Shown here: piece by piece, positions 47,563-59,150 of the stretch
How positions within the stretch are numbered: the first letter of the stretch is position 1
Layout: the number at the start of each line of letters is the position of its first letter
Source of the DNA: Halichoerus grypus
Taxonomy: Eukaryota > Chordata > Mammalia > Carnivora > Phocidae
Direction of reading: 5' to 3'
DNA: 64,000 nt
NCBI RefSeq assembly: GCF_964656455.1
Contig: NC_135714.1
Coordinates: 81,737,903 to 81,801,902, forward strand
Notes under the pieces: model-generated
What the model saw: the letters and a program-made list of their open reading frames with translations, nothing else
Told to the model about the DNA's origin: nothing
The model's database searches: none
Position numbers and translations under genes: made by a program

Positions 47563-47786
47563 GGGCGCCTGGGTGGCTCAGTCGGTTGAGCATCTGCCTC
47601 TGGTTCAGGTCATGATCCCAGGGTCCTGGGATTGAGCCCCACATCCCGCTCTCTGCTCGGCGGGGAGTCTGCTTCTCCCTCTCCTTCTGCTCCTCCACCA
47701 CTCACTCGCACACGCTCTCTCAAATAAGTAAATAAATAAATAAAATCTTTAAAGCAACAACAGTAACAAAAACAAAACACAAAAAC
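47563..47786 (+). mobile_element. CAN-SINE, young-looking, with CAAAA-rich tail
   Basis: Head GGGGCGCCTGGGTGGCTCAG is near consensus; the tail runs into a CAAAA-rich stretch. TSD aaaacaggcgacgggag (47546-47562) and aaaataggcgaggggaa (47787-47803) is imperfect. Confidence 0.94.
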
Positions 47787-48058
47787 AAAATAGGCGAGGG
47801 GAAACCCAGATCACACTTAACAGGGGTTATACAGCTGTACACATGGGGGCTACTAATAGGAAAAAGAACAGTGACATCGGAAGTAGGAATACCCGCACAA
47901 TATAAAGGAAGTAAGGGCAAAAGATTCAGGATTAAAATTAAGCAAAAATATTTGTGCTTAATATCCCTTTTTTATGAGTCTTGACAGCCTCTAAAAGTGG
48001 AAGCCTGGAGATTTAAAATCATGTTCTAGGACAGGGTAAGTGTCCCTTGCAACCCAGC

Positions 48059-48740
48059 ATGTTAGTTTCCTGTAACAAAGCACCATAGACCTGGTGGCTT
48101 CAAACACCAGACATTTATTTTCTCACAACCCTGAATGCCAGAAATTGAAATCTGCTTCAGTGGGCTGAAATCAAGGTGTCAGTCGGACCATACACCCTTT
48201 GGGGGCTCAGGGGGGCTTCTGGTGCTTCCTGTTTTTGCTTGGTTGTGGCTCTATCGCTAATCTCTGCTCTGTGGTCACACTGCTGCCTCCTCTGTGTGTG
48301 AAAAGTCTCCCTCAACTCCCTATTACAAAGATACATGTGGTTACACTTAGGGTCCACCCAAATAATCCAGGATAATCTCCCCATCTCAAAATCCCTAATT
48401 TATCCCATCTGCAAGGACATCACCCCCCAAAAACTACAAGGTATTATGCTCAGGCACCAGATATTTGAGGATTAGCCATGGATATCTTTTTTTTTTTTTT
48501 TAAAGACTCTATTTATTTATTTGACAGAGAGAGACACAATGAGAGAGGGAACACAAGCAGGGGGAGTGGGAGAGGGAGAAGCAGGCTTCCGGCTGAGCAG
48601 GGAGCCCGATGCGGGACTCGATCCCAGGACCCCGGGATCATGACCTGAGCCAAAGGCAGACACTTAAGGACAGACCCACCCAGGTACCCCTAGCCATGGA
48701 TATCTTTTGGGGGACTTATTTTTAGCCTAGTACACCCTAT
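48059..48740 (-). mobile_element. MaLR-type (MLT1-like) solo LTR, split by a CAN-SINE
   Basis: In reverse complement the segment follows an MLT1-like LTR from its end ('tgttagtttcctgtaacaaa') through 'tgaaatcaaggtgtcagtcg', 'cttagggtccacccaaataa' and 'cccatctgcaaggacat' to 'gggggacttatttttagcct'. A CAN-SINE occupies 48491-48690. No internal retroviral region is present, so it looks like a solo LTR. Subfamily was not resolved. Confidence 0.65.
48491..48690 (-). mobile_element. CAN-SINE inside the MaLR LTR
   Basis: A complete antisense element. A perfect 18-bp TSD, tagccatggatatctttt, flanks it (48473-48490 and 48691-48708). Confidence 0.97.
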
Positions 48741-48989
48741 AGTTCTCAAGTGATGAGAAAAGCCAGATTTGATTGGCTCAGTGGTAAGAAAGAGCTTCAT
48801 AAAATTTGGCCCGTTGAAGATACTCCCCTTTACTGGCATTCTATCTCATCTGTCTTCCCAGGAAGGAACATGGAAGCCAGACAAACAACCACAGCTATCT
48901 GCCACAATACTTTGTCATACCTGTCTTGTGGGAAACATCTTGAATGCCATCCTAGAGCCATGCTGAAGGATCTAGGCCGGTAAGTGTCC

Positions 48990-49095
48990 TGTGGAGGAGG
49001 AAAAGGGGAGGAAGGGAAAAGGGGAGAGAAGGACAGAGAGAAGAGGGAAAGAGAGAGCAGGGAGGAGTAAGACCCACTAGAGAGAAGAGAAAATG
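48990..49095. repeat. GA-rich polypurine stretch
   Basis: Almost only G and A on the + strand ('ggaggaggaaaaggggagga' onward). It is not a regular microsatellite. The opposing 91-codon frame is its pyrimidine complement. Confidence 0.85.
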
Positions 49096-49145
49096 AACAA
49101 GGCACATCAGATTTCGGTCCTTAAACCAGAAGTTTTAGCCATTTT

Positions 49146-49364
49146 TTAAAAACATTTTATTTTATTTATTTTAGAGAGAGAGAAAGAAAGAGAGAGAGTG
49201 AGCACAGAAGCAGGCAGAAGGGCAGAAGCAGAAGGAGAGACTCTCAAGCAGACTCCCCACTGAACGTGGAGCCTGACGTGAGGCTCGATTGCACACCCTG
49301 AGGTCATGACCTGAGCCAAAATTAAGAGTCAGACACTTAACCGACTGAACCACTGAGGTGCCCC
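49146..49364 (-). mobile_element. CAN-SINE
   Basis: Antisense, from a T-rich tail to 'ccactgaggtgcccc'. TSD agttttagccatttt (49131-49145) and agttttggccatttt (49365-49379) has one mismatch. Confidence 0.95.
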
Positions 49365-49379
49365 AGTTTTGGCCATTTT

Positions 49380-49689
49380 GATGGAACTGATCATATGTTT
49401 ATAATCAAACAGTAACTAAATATTATAATACAGTATATGAACATTAAATAAGCATTATTCATGTGGAATTATGCGTTTGAGTAATTCCATATAAAGAAGG
49501 GACACAGCCTGAGTAGAAGAATTGAATGTCATCTCTTCTCTGAAACTGTTTCTGAGTTGTCTGTGTAAAATTACTCATTCCATCTTGTTTGCTCCCAGAG
49601 GATAGCCCGCATTCACTTGCTGCGCTGCTCGGGACCGCACGTTGCACACTTTTCTCTCCAGTCGATTGCGAGCTTTGTGAGAATAGGAA
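49380..49689. other. Unique DNA, nothing recognised
   Basis: Short minus-strand frames only. Confidence 0.4.
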
Positions 49690-49935
49690 CCCCGTCCATA
49701 TAACTTATATTTAACGAGAACTTGGTATGTGCAAACCACTTTACGTGTATTTAATCCTCTGAATAATCCTATAAGATAAAGATTTTGTTCCCATTTTAAA
49801 GATGATAAGCCAAAGCAGAGAAAGTTACGAATTGTCAAGTCACAGAGAGAGGGAGAGGTAGGGCTGGGATTTGGAAGTAATGGTCTGATTCCCAAACCTT
49901 TACTCTTACATAATCTAAGACATTATGCTACCTTG
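49690..49935 (-). mobile_element. MIR SINE, antisense
   Basis: 'gaacttggtatgtgcaaacc', 'taatcctctgaataatccta', 'cattttaaagatgataagcc' and 'gtagggctgggatttggaag' follow the antisense MIR order over nearly full length. Confidence 0.88.
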
Positions 49936-51014
49936 CACCTCACATAGTAAGATAGTTCAGTTCCTTGAATTGGTAGTGGTCAAATTCTTTCAAAATCCAA
50001 CGGATAAACTATATGTATGAAATGCAACTTTTTTTTTTTTTTAACTGTAGTTTTGTTTTGTTTTTAGAATTTATTTTTAAGGAAGGTTATTGCCTTACTC
50101 TTTGGATTACGCTTCTTTCCAACTCAGGAAAAGGGTTGAAATGCCTCTAATTAGGTAATCAAACAATGTAAGCTGTAAACTGTTGTGATAGCCTCAAACT
50201 TCAAACAGGTCCCAGTGATGTTAGAGGGAGAGAAAAGAAGGTAAAATGAAGGTCTTATTTTGAGTTTATTTTCCTAATAGATGTAATTAATTTTGCAAAA
50301 CGCACAAGTGCGCTCAGAAGGCCAGGGTGTAAACGCCATCTACGTCGTGAATAAAAAGAAGTGGACAAAGTGGATTTCATGGAAGGACTGAGCCACCACA
50401 CTGCATTCATTGCTGTATTCAAGAAACATTTATTAGATGCCAGTCTGTTTAGAGTTCGTCACGGAGAAACTCAAAATGTAAGTTGCTGAATAGTACCTCT
50501 GCTTACCTTTGAGCCATCAGGAAGTCTGGGAATTTCACTCCGTAATTTGAACTTTGGTGATTTTTTTTGGATAATTTCTCTCTTTTTCTTAAAGAAGCTA
50601 ATAGTGACTCGCCGGGAAGGATTGTGGCTCACACTCTCCCTGCTTTCTGGTGATACCTCCAGGGCTATTCTCATAAGTGTTGGTCAATAAATATTTGCTG
50701 AATGGATAAATAAGTGGAGTCAGTCAACTGAGAGAGTTTGACTATTCCCAGTAAAAAATACCAAGACATTTCATTTTACTAAATTAGAACATTGGTTCGA
50801 TTTGAAGATTTTAGATATTGTTAAGGAATTCATCATTCTCTTTTCCCTAGTTCACATTTGTCTTCCTTTTCCTCCTTTTCTCCTTTCAATCTTTTTTCTC
50901 TTTCTCTACTTTTCACTTTCCCCCCAATCCTTTTCCAACTGCTGAGTATGTCCCCATGATTGCTGTCATCAACCAAATAGATACCTGCGTTTATGAGGAA
51001 AATAATTGAATTTT
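49936..51014. other. Mostly unique DNA
   Basis: Tiny L2-tail-like patches occur at 50415-50450 (antisense) and 50675-50715 (sense). A T tract is near 50030. No gene signal. Confidence 0.4.
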
Positions 51015-51029
51015 AAAAATGTGATTTTG

Positions 51030-51220
51030 GGGACACCTGGGTGGCTCAGTAGGTTAAGCATCTGCCTTTGGCTCAGGTCATGATCCCGGGGTCCTGGGAT
51101 TGAGCCCCACATCCAGCTCCCTGCTCAGCAGGGAGCCTGCTTCTCCCTCTCTCTCTGCCTGCTGCTCCCCCTGCTTGTGCTCACTCTCTTTCTCTCTCTG
51201 ACAAATAAATAAAATCTTTA
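51030..51220 (+). mobile_element. CAN-SINE
   Basis: Head GGGACACCTGGGTGGCTCAG, CT-rich middle, ACAAATAAATAAAATCTTT tail. A perfect 15-bp TSD, aaaaatgtgattttg, flanks it (51015-51029 and 51221-51235). Confidence 0.97.
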
Positions 51221-51466
51221 AAAAATGTGATTTTGATATTAGGTTATTTGGATTTGAGATGTTAGTGAGGTATTAGCAAGTTGTGATGTGAGAATATAAA
51301 TTAAGAGAGAAGTTGGGGTTCTCACAGAGATTTGGAATTTATCCAGCATGAAGGTAATAATATTTGAAGGTATGGGAACAGATGTGACCACACTGCCCTA
51401 AACATAGCACCAAAGTTCACTTTGAAACACTACCTCTCCTACTGGAATGAACACTAACGACAAACT

Positions 51467-51565
51467 ACAGCTAATAGTGCTTGCCCTGTGCCTGGCATTT
51501 TTCTTAGCCATGCAGTCATTTAGTTCCCACAGCAGTGTTGATACTAGAATCTGATTTTGCAGAAT
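51467..51565 (-). mobile_element. MIR fragment, antisense
   Basis: 'gccctgtgcctggcattttt' and 'cagtcatttagttcccacag' match the start of the antisense MIR pattern. Confidence 0.5.
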
Positions 51566-51794
51566 GTCTGCTGTTTCTGGTAATATTCATCCAATTGCTC
51601 TCCATCCAATTTCATTTTTTCTCATTGTGTGATTTAGGACCAATTTTTGAACTCTTCTAATATATACATAATTTTCTGTTTCCATGATCATATCTTTATG
51701 TCTTTCATCATTACTACTACCAAAACTCACATGCTTTTGTGTTTTGTCACTTAATTTTACGCATAATGGTAATCACAAGAGATCACTGGTTGAA

Positions 51795-51960
51795 CAGACA
51801 TTATGCTATTTATCTTATCTAAACCTCATAGCAGCCATATGAGGGGCTTCCATTATTATTGCCATTTTCCATGTGAAAAGATGGAGGCTTAGTAAGGATC
51901 ATTAATTTGTTCAAGAAGGCACGGCTAGTCAGGTGGAGTTAGAAACGGCGTAGAGACACA
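51795..51960 (-). mobile_element. MIR SINE, antisense
   Basis: 'cttatctaaacctcatagca', 'cattattattgccattttcc' and 'gatggaggcttagtaaggat' follow antisense MIR order. Confidence 0.75.
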
Positions 51961-52052
51961 GAAGCGATTCATCAGCTAACTCTGTCTGATGATACTGTCT
52001 CTTCTCTACTTTTTCTTGCAGCCGATAAACATGCTTAAGGCTCCTGCATTCT

Positions 52053-52949
52053 TTCTCTTTTTTTTCTTTTTTTTTGTTGTGGTATACTCAACATATAACA
52101 CGATATTAGTTTTAGGTGTACAACATGATTCGGTATTTGCATACATTGCAAAACAACCATGACAAAAAGTCCAGTTAATGTCTGTCATCATGCAGTTGTG
52201 ATTTTTTTCTTGAAATGAGACCTTTCATTATGTAATCTCCTAGCTACTTTCAAATATTCATTAGAGTAAAATAAACTGCAGTCATCATGCTATACATTAA
52301 ATCCCTATGAGTGATCCATTTTGTAGGTGAAAATGTGTACCTTTTAAGCCTCTTTACCCATTTTAATGCAACCTCCACCCCCTACCTCAGCAACCACCAA
52401 TCTGTTCTCTATAGCCATTAGCTCATTAGGCTTGTTTGTTGTTTTTTGGATTGAGAATATAAGTGAGATCATCTGGTATTTGTTTTTTTCTATCTGACTT
52501 ATTTCACTTAGCATAATGCCCTCAAGGTCTATTCACATTGTCACAAGCGGCAAAGTTTCATTATTTTTTATGGCTGAATGATATTCCAGTGTGTGTGTGT
52601 ACCACATCTTCTTTACCCTTTCATCTACCAGTGGACATTTAGATTGTTTCCATATCCTGGCTGTTGTAAATAATACAACAATGAACATGGGGGTGCATAT
52701 ATCTTTCAAATTAGTGTTTTTGTTTTCTTGACACAAATACCCAGAAGAGGAATGGCTGGATCATATGGTAGTTTTATTTTTAACTTTTTGAGGAATTTCC
52801 ACAGTGTTTTCCACAGTGGTTGCCCCGATTTACATTTCCACCAGCAGTGTGCAAAGTTTTTCTTTTCTCCACATCCTTGCTAACACTTGTTATTTCTTGT
52901 CTTTCTGTTAACAGCCATTCTCACAGGTGTGAGGTGATATCTCATTGTG
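52053..52949 (-). mobile_element. 5'-truncated L1, antisense
   Basis: From a T-rich tail at the left it reads 'gtggtatactcaacatataa', 'cagcaaccaccaatctgttc', 'cttagcataatgccctcaag', 'gatattccagtgtgtgtgtg', 'ctttcatctaccagtggaca', 'tttccaccagcagtgtgcaa' and 'gaggtgatatctcattgtg'. This is L1 3' UTR plus the end of ORF2 in reverse. TSD: aaggctcctgcatt (52037-52050) and aagacacctgcatt (52950-52963). The 67-codon frame at 52533-52736 is an ORF2 C-terminal scrap. Confidence 0.9.
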
Positions 52950-52964
52950 AAGACACCTGCATTG

Positions 52965-53208
52965 TTTTTTCTTTTTTTTAAATATTTATTTATTTATTTT
53001 AGAGAGAGAGAGAGAGCTTGCGTGTGCATGAGTGCGGGGAGGGACAGAGGGAGAGAATTCTCAAGCAAACTCCCGGCTGAGTGCAGAGCTTGACGTGGGG
53101 CTCGATCTCAGGACCCTGAGATCACAGCCTGAGCTCAATCCATGAGACCATGACCTGAGGTCAAACCAAGGGTTGGACGCTCAACCGACTGAGTCACCCA
53201 CGCACCAC
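52965..53208 (-). mobile_element. CAN-SINE inserted at the L1's target duplication
   Basis: Antisense element ending 'gagtcacccacgcacc', with part of the 'gaccatgacctgagg' unit repeated. Its flanks are aagacacctgcatt (52950-52963) and aagactcctgcatt (53209-53222), so it used the same short target as the neighbouring L1. Confidence 0.93.
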
Positions 53209-53226
53209 AAGACTCCTGCATTCTTG

Positions 53227-54640
53227 ACGTTACATCATTCTCTTGCTTTCATCCTTTCTCATGACATTCTTTCTAGCCAAGCTTCTTTGGAGAACAGCCT
53301 GCAATCACTCTACCTGCGTCTTTCTTTCCCACTGTGCTCTGGTGCTCACCCCCCTGACTTACACGGCTTTGGCCAAAGTGCCCCATGGCTAAACCCAGTG
53401 GATTCTTCAACCCTTTCCTCATATGTTCCTATTACTAAGCTAATTTTTGAAAATGCTCTAATCATATAATTTCCTTGATACAATTTTTCTTTGGTCTTCT
53501 CTTACCTCAAGCTTCTCTTGTAGGCACTGATGCCAGGGGTTCTCTTGTAGTTCATGGTGAATACTCTCCCTATGTGATCCATTCATGCTTCCCATTTTAA
53601 CCATTATCTATATTAATCCTTCCCAAATCTATATATTTATCTGTGAAATTTCCTCCAAAGTACAGATTCATGCCAATTCCTTTCTGGATATGTACATTTG
53701 GATGTTTCTTGAGCACTTTAAAGTCAACCATTCTGGCAGGATCATTCACATGCTTTTTATAACCTGGTCTTCCTCCTGTGTTCCTGATCACAGCAAACAG
53801 TAACACCACCTACTCACTCATCCAGACCAGAAACCTGGAGTCACTCTAGATCCTTCCCTTCAACATCTTTTATATTTCACTACTTAAATGCATCTTACAT
53901 TCATCCCATTCTCTATGTTTCTGTATGTATTGTTCAAATTTGATTCTCCAGTATCCAATTTCACCCTTATCAAACCTATCATTCATACTGTTGCCAGAAT
54001 AATTTATCTGACAACACTCTTCACTCCTTCATTTGCTTCATTTATTTGTATAATGTTTTTAGTAACCCCAATTTAACACACTGATGCTGGAGTGGTCTCT
54101 TAGAACCAAGCCATATAGGTACCCTGCAGCACAAGCATGATTATGTCACTTACTTCCTAAGACCCTTTAATGCATTCTGATGGCAGCTAAGATGAAAATT
54201 TAAATAATCTATGGCCTTCAAGCAACTGCTTGTTTCTCAACCTCGTTTTGAACCACTTGCCATCTTGTTCTCCGCATATACCTTCAGTTTGTGGGACCTG
54301 CTATGCAGCTTCCTGCCTCAGGGCCCTTGTATGTGCTACTCCCTCATTGCTACTCCCTCCCCTCCTCCTTACCCTGGAACACATATACATTTAAATGAAA
54401 ATAAAATGAAAGTTTATTATTGATGCTATGCTAGGATCTCACAGAACTATGTCTCTTTCTTTCAGAGGACTTGCTTCAGTTTATAATTAGATAATCATAA
54501 ATATGGTAATTTGATTAATGGCTATCTTCCTCATTTCCCTGTTAGGCAAAAGCAATGACAGCTTTGCTTATCAGAGCAACCCTGCATCAGTTCCGTGCAT
54601 ATAGTAGGCACTTAACACATGCTAATTAAATGAATGTTCT
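53227..54640 (+). mobile_element. L2 LINE, sense, ORF end and 3' UTR
   Basis: Landmarks in order: 'gatgtttcttgagcacttta', 'ctggtcttcctcctgtgttc', 'ccagaccagaaacctggagt', 'ctgttgccagaataatttat', 'ctaagaccctttaatgcatt', 'ctatggccttcaagcaactg', 'cctgcctcagggcccttgta' and 'tatagtaggcacttaacaca'. It is the longest L2 here but is heavily decayed. The region before about 53600 is the weakest. No frame is usable as the L2 protein. Confidence 0.75.
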
Positions 54641-55541
54641 TTTAGTATTTCTGATGTTTTAGGTGACCTTCTTTTTTCCTCAGAGAATCATCTTCAACAG
54701 ACCCCCATTTATCTAGAAGAAATGGCAAATGGGTAAAGAAATCTTGATCTCCCTTAAAACATGCAACACACACACACTCTGCAAGGAGGAAAGTACATGT
54801 GGGGAAGGCAGATGTTTTCATTGAAGTTTTAATTTCATTTGGGATTTTCTCACAGGAAGAATGTGTTTCCTCCACCATACTTGGTTCTGAGGCATTAACT
54901 ACCACCATCCCTCTTTATATTCTGTGCCAAGAGGAAAACATTCCTTTCCTTTATTTACTCTTAGCCCTGTTGACATTTTCCCCCTAAAAAGCATTTTCTC
55001 AGTAATATGGAAGAACTGAGGTAAATATTGAAGCTCCCAAGGAACAGACGGGTTGCTGAGCATAGTCTCACTCCTTGTGAGGATGGCAGATTTGTTTCCC
55101 CTCTCACCACATCTCTGATCCATTGGTAGTGGCTGCCTGGAGACATGTGTGAGAGGGAATCTGAGGGCATGGCCAATCTCGGTGGGAAAGTGCACTGTGA
55201 CTAATTCATTCAACACACACTTATTGAGCGCATGTTATATAATTAGCAGGCTGGCCAGGGGCGTGGGAGGAGAGTCAGCAACCCGGCTAGTCCTTCTCTA
55301 TACACGAAGGGCTGATACAATTTTATAAGCATCTTGCTTATTTTATTTCTCCCCTTACTCAAAGCTTATCCTTCATTTGCATGACTTTTGGGCACCATTT
55401 TGACTTCCCGATTTCAGAAGCAGGGCTAATAGAGAATTTCATTTTGTCACTGGATAGGAATCAAAGCTCTTTCCTCACTAAAACCCCCAAATTTTTGTGA
55501 CTTAAGCCACATATACACTTTCTTTCCTCCTTTTTTTCTTC
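54641..55541. other. Unique DNA, nothing recognised
   Basis: Opposing frames of 62-105 codons near 54642-55216 have no domain. A short antisense L2-tail patch ('aattcattcaacacacactt') sits at 55200-55235. Confidence 0.45.
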
Positions 55542-55577
55542 CTCTTTCCCTCCTCCCGTCTCTCTCTCTCTCTCTCT
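55542..55577. repeat. CT-rich tract before a SINE
   Basis: 'ctctttccctcctccc' followed by a pure CT run. It is part of the pyrimidine-rich target of the next SINE. Confidence 0.7.
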
Positions 55578-55758
55578 TTTTTTTAAGAATTTATTTATTC
55601 AAGAGAGAGAATGTGAAAGTGGGGGTGGCAAAGGGAGAGGGAGAAGCAGACTCCCCACTGAGCAGGGACCCCCTGAAGCAGGGCTTGATCCCAGGACCCC
55701 GGGATCATGACTGGAGCCAAAGGCAGATGCTTAACTGATTGAGCCACCCAGGTGCCCC
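55578..55758 (-). mobile_element. CAN-SINE in a pyrimidine tract
   Basis: Antisense element ending 'ccacccaggtgcccct'. The flanks ctctttccctcctccc (55542-55557) and ctctttcctcctccc (55758-55772) look like a TSD, but low complexity makes this uncertain. Confidence 0.92.
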
Positions 55759-55844
55759 TCTTTCCTCCTCCCTTCCTCCCTCCCTTCCTCCCTCCCTTCC
55801 TTCCTTCCTTCCTTCTTTCCTTCCTTCCTTCCTTCTTTCTCTCC

Positions 55845-55875
<31 letters not shown>

Positions 55876-55880
55876 CTGCT
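55759..55880. repeat. (CCTT)n polypyrimidine tract
   Basis: About 120 bases of C and T, with CCTT/TTCC units grading into a CT run and TTTC units. The opposing frames rich in Lys, Arg, Glu and Gly are its complement. Confidence 0.95.
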
Positions 55881-56318
55881 TTCTTTTTTGAGACATATAC
55901 TTTGCTCCCATCTAATTTGTACTGACAGGTCCATGACCTCTCTTGAGCCCCTGTGAAAAGTCTGGCCTAGAAAAACTTGTGCTAGGTGGAGACTGCTAGC
56001 TGTTTGTCCAACATCCATTTTTTCTTTCTTTCTTTCTTTTTTTTTTTTTTTTAATTTTATTATGTTAGTCACCATACAATACATCATTAGTTTTTGATGT
56101 GGTGATCCACGATCCATTGTTTTCGTATAACACCCAGTGCTCCATGCAATACGTGCCCTCCTTAATACCCATCACCAGGCTAACCCATCCCCCCACCCCC
56201 TCCCCTCTAAAACCCTGTTTGTTTCTCAGAGTCCATAGTCTTTCATGGTTTATCTCTCCCTCCGATTTCCCTCCTTTCATTTTTCCCTTCCTTCTCCTAA
56301 TGTCCTCCATGCTATTCC

Positions 56319-56783
56319 TCATGTTCCATAAATAAGTGAAACCATATGATAATTGACTTTCTCTGCTTGACTTATTTCACTTAGCATAATCTCCTCCAGT
56401 CCCATCCATGTTGATGTAAAAGTTGGGTATTCATCCTTTCTGATGGCTGAGTAATATTCCATTGTATATATGGACCACATCTTCTTTATCCATTCATCTG
56501 TTGAAGGGCATCTCAGCTCTTTCCACAGTTTGGCTATTGCGGACATTGCTGCTATGAACATTGGGGTGCATATGACCCTTCTTTTCACTACATCTGTGTC
56601 TTTGGGGTAAATACCCAGTAGTGCAATTGCTGGGTCATAGGGTAGCTCTATTTTTAAGTTTTTGAGGAACCTCCACACTGTTTTCCAAAGTGGCTGTACC
56701 AACTTGCATTCCCACCAACAGTGTAAGAGGGTTCCCCTTTCTCCACAACCTCTCCAAAATTTGTTGTTTCTTTCCCTGTCCAT
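56319..56783 (-). pseudogene. L1 ORF2 C-terminal fragment (154 codons)
   Basis: The frame encodes the cysteine-rich C-terminal end of L1 ORF2p: near the start [14 protein letters not shown] followed by KLVQPLW, later YTMEYYSAI and MLSEISQAEK, all characteristic of mammalian ORF2p. It ends at a stop in the same place as the family. It is out of frame with the 399-codon frame beside it; a frameshift near 56784-56826 separates them. The fragment has no start or promoter of its own and is not expected to be translated. Confidence 0.93.
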
Positions 56784-56825
56784 TTTGACATTCTAACTGG
56801 TGTAAGGTGGTATCTCAATGTGGTT

Positions 56826-58025
56826 TTAATTTGTATTTCCCTGATGGCTAATGATGATGAACATTGTTTTCATGTTTCTGTTAGCCATTTGTATGTCTTC
56901 TTCAGAGAAGTGTCTTTTCGTATCTTCTGCCCAGTTTTTAACTTGATTATTTGTTTTCTGGGTGTTGAGTTTGAGAAGTTCTTTATAGATCTTGGATACC
57001 AGCCCTTTATCTGTAGTGTCATTTGCAAATATCTTCTCCCATTCTGTGGGTTGCCTCTTTGTTTTGTTGACTGTTCCCTTTGCTGTGCAGAAGCTTTTTA
57101 TCTTGATGAAGTCCCAGAAGTTCATTTTTGCTTTTGTTTCACTAGCTTTTGGAGATGTATCTTGAAAGAAGTTGCTGTGGGTGATGTCAAAGAGGTTACT
57201 GCCTATGTTCTCTTCTAGGATTTTGATGGATTCCTGTCTCACATTGAGGTCTTTCATCCATTTTGAGTTTATCTTTGTGAATGGTGTTAGAGAATGGTCG
57301 AGTTTCATTCTTCTGCATGTGGCTGTCCAATTTTCCCAGCACCATTTATTGAAGAGACTGTCTTTTTTCCATTGCATATTTTTTCCTGCTTTGTCGAAGA
57401 TTATTTGACCATAGAGTTGAGGGTCCATATCTGGGTTCTCTATTCTGTTCCATTGGTCTATATGTCTGTTTTTGTGCCAGTACCATGCTGTCTTGGTGAT
57501 CACAGCTTTGTAATATAGCTTGAAATCGGGCAATGTGATGTCCCCAGCTTTGTTTTTCTTTTTCAACATTTCCTTGGTGATTCGGAGTCTTTTCTGATTC
57601 CATACAAATTTTAGGATTGTTTGTTCCAGCACTTTGAAAAATGTCATTGGAATTTTGATCGGGATGGCATTGAAGGTATAGATTGCTCTGGGTAGCATAG
57701 ACATTTTAACAATGTTTATTCTTCTGATCCATGAGCATGGAATATTTTTCCATCTTTTTGTGTCTTCTTCAATTTCTTTCATGAGAGTTCTGTAGTTCCT
57801 AGAGTATAGATCCTTTACCTCTTTGGTTAGGTTTATTCCGAGATATCTTATGGTTTTTGGTGCTATTGTAAATGGAATCGTTTCTCTAATTTCTCTTTCT
57901 ACAGTTGTGTTGTTAGTGTATAAGAAAGCAATTGATTTCTGTGCATTGATTTTGTATCCTGCCACATTACTGAATTGTTGTATGAGTTCTAGTAATTTGG
58001 GGGTGGCGTCTTTTGGGTGTTCCAC
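56826..58025 (-). pseudogene. L1 ORF2 middle/C-terminal fragment (399 codons)
   Basis: The longest open frame in the window. It covers ORF2p from just after the RT catalytic motif to near the cysteine-rich end: [65 protein letters not shown] and [17 protein letters not shown] are all in family order. Immediately upstream the catalytic motif reads FTDD rather than the usual YADD/FADD, and four codons later a TAA replaces a tyrosine codon. The annotated ATG is internal, not a natural start. Length compared with about 1275 residues for full ORF2p. Openness reflects recent insertion, not function. Confidence 0.95.
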
Positions 58026-58363
58026 TTAAAGTATCATGTCGTCTGTGAAAAGAGAGAGTTTGACTTCTTCTTTGCCAATTTGAATACCTTTTATTTCTTT
58101 TTGTTGTCTGATTGCTGTTGCTAGGACTTCTAGTACTAGGAACTTTCTCCAGAATAGACCACATACTGGGTCACAAATCAGGTTTCAACTGATACCAAAA
58201 GATTGAGATTATTCCCTGCATATTCTCAGACCACAATGCTTTAAAACTGGAACTCAATCACAAGAAAAAATTTGGCAGAAATTCAAACACTTGGAAAGCT
58301 AAAGACCACTCTGCTCAAGAATGTTTAGGTCAACAGGAAATCAAAGAAGAACTTAAACAATTC

Positions 58364-58966
58364 ATGGAAATCAATGAGAATGAAAACACATCGGTCCAAA
58401 ACCTATGGGATACCGCAAAGGCAGTCCTAAGGGGGAAATATATAGCCATCCAAGCCTCACTCAAAAAAATAGAAAAATCCCAAACTCACCAACTAACTCT
58501 ACACCTTAAAGAACTAGAGAAAAAGCAACAAACGATGCCTAAACCATGCATTAGAAGAGAAATAATTAAAATTAGAGCAGAGATCAATGAATTAGAAACC
58601 AGAAACACAGTAGATCAGATCAACGAAACTAGAAGCTGGTTCTTTAAAAGAATTAATCAGATTGATAAACCACTGGCCAGACTTATCCAAAAGAAAAGAG
58701 AAAGGACCCAAATTAATAAAATTATGAATGAAAGGGGAGAGATCACGACTAACACCAAGGAAATAGAAACAATTATTAGAAATTATTATCAACTACTATA
58801 TGCCAATAAACTGAGCAATCTGGATGAAATGGAGGGTTTCCTGGAAACCTATAAGCTGCCAAGACTGAAACAGGAAGAAATTGACAACCTGAATAGGCCA
58901 ATAACCAGTAACGAGATTGAAGCAGTGATCAAAAACCTCCCCAAAAAACAAGAGTCCAGGGCCTGA
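58364..58966 (+). pseudogene. L1 ORF2 linker fragment in the inverted part (200 codons)
   Basis: This frame follows the end of the endonuclease domain, whose SDH active-site motif is still readable just upstream (FSDHNALKL, about 58225-58255). It encodes the linker before RT: NLWDTAKAVLRGKYIAIQAS, RSWFFKRINQIDKPLARL, then [19 protein letters not shown]. The frame ends in a shift at about 58945-58965, where an extra base in an A-run takes the SPGPDGF motif out of frame. It lies on the opposite strand to the rest of ORF2 because of the inversion. Confidence 0.93.
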
Positions 58967-59150
58967 TGGATTCCCTGGGGAATTCTACCAAACATTCAAA
59001 GAAGAAATAATACCTATTCTACTGAAGCTGTTTCAAAAAATAGAAACAGAAGGAAAACTTCCAAACTCATTCTATGAGGCCAGCATTACCTTAATCCCCA
59101 AACCAGGCAAAGACCCCATCAAAAAGGAGAATTTCAGACTGATATCCCTG

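Noticed and set aside
56826..58025. A 399-codon frame as a functional gene
   Set aside because: It is an internal piece of L1 ORF2 with no natural start, a stop just upstream and a frameshift downstream, in an inverted, dead element.
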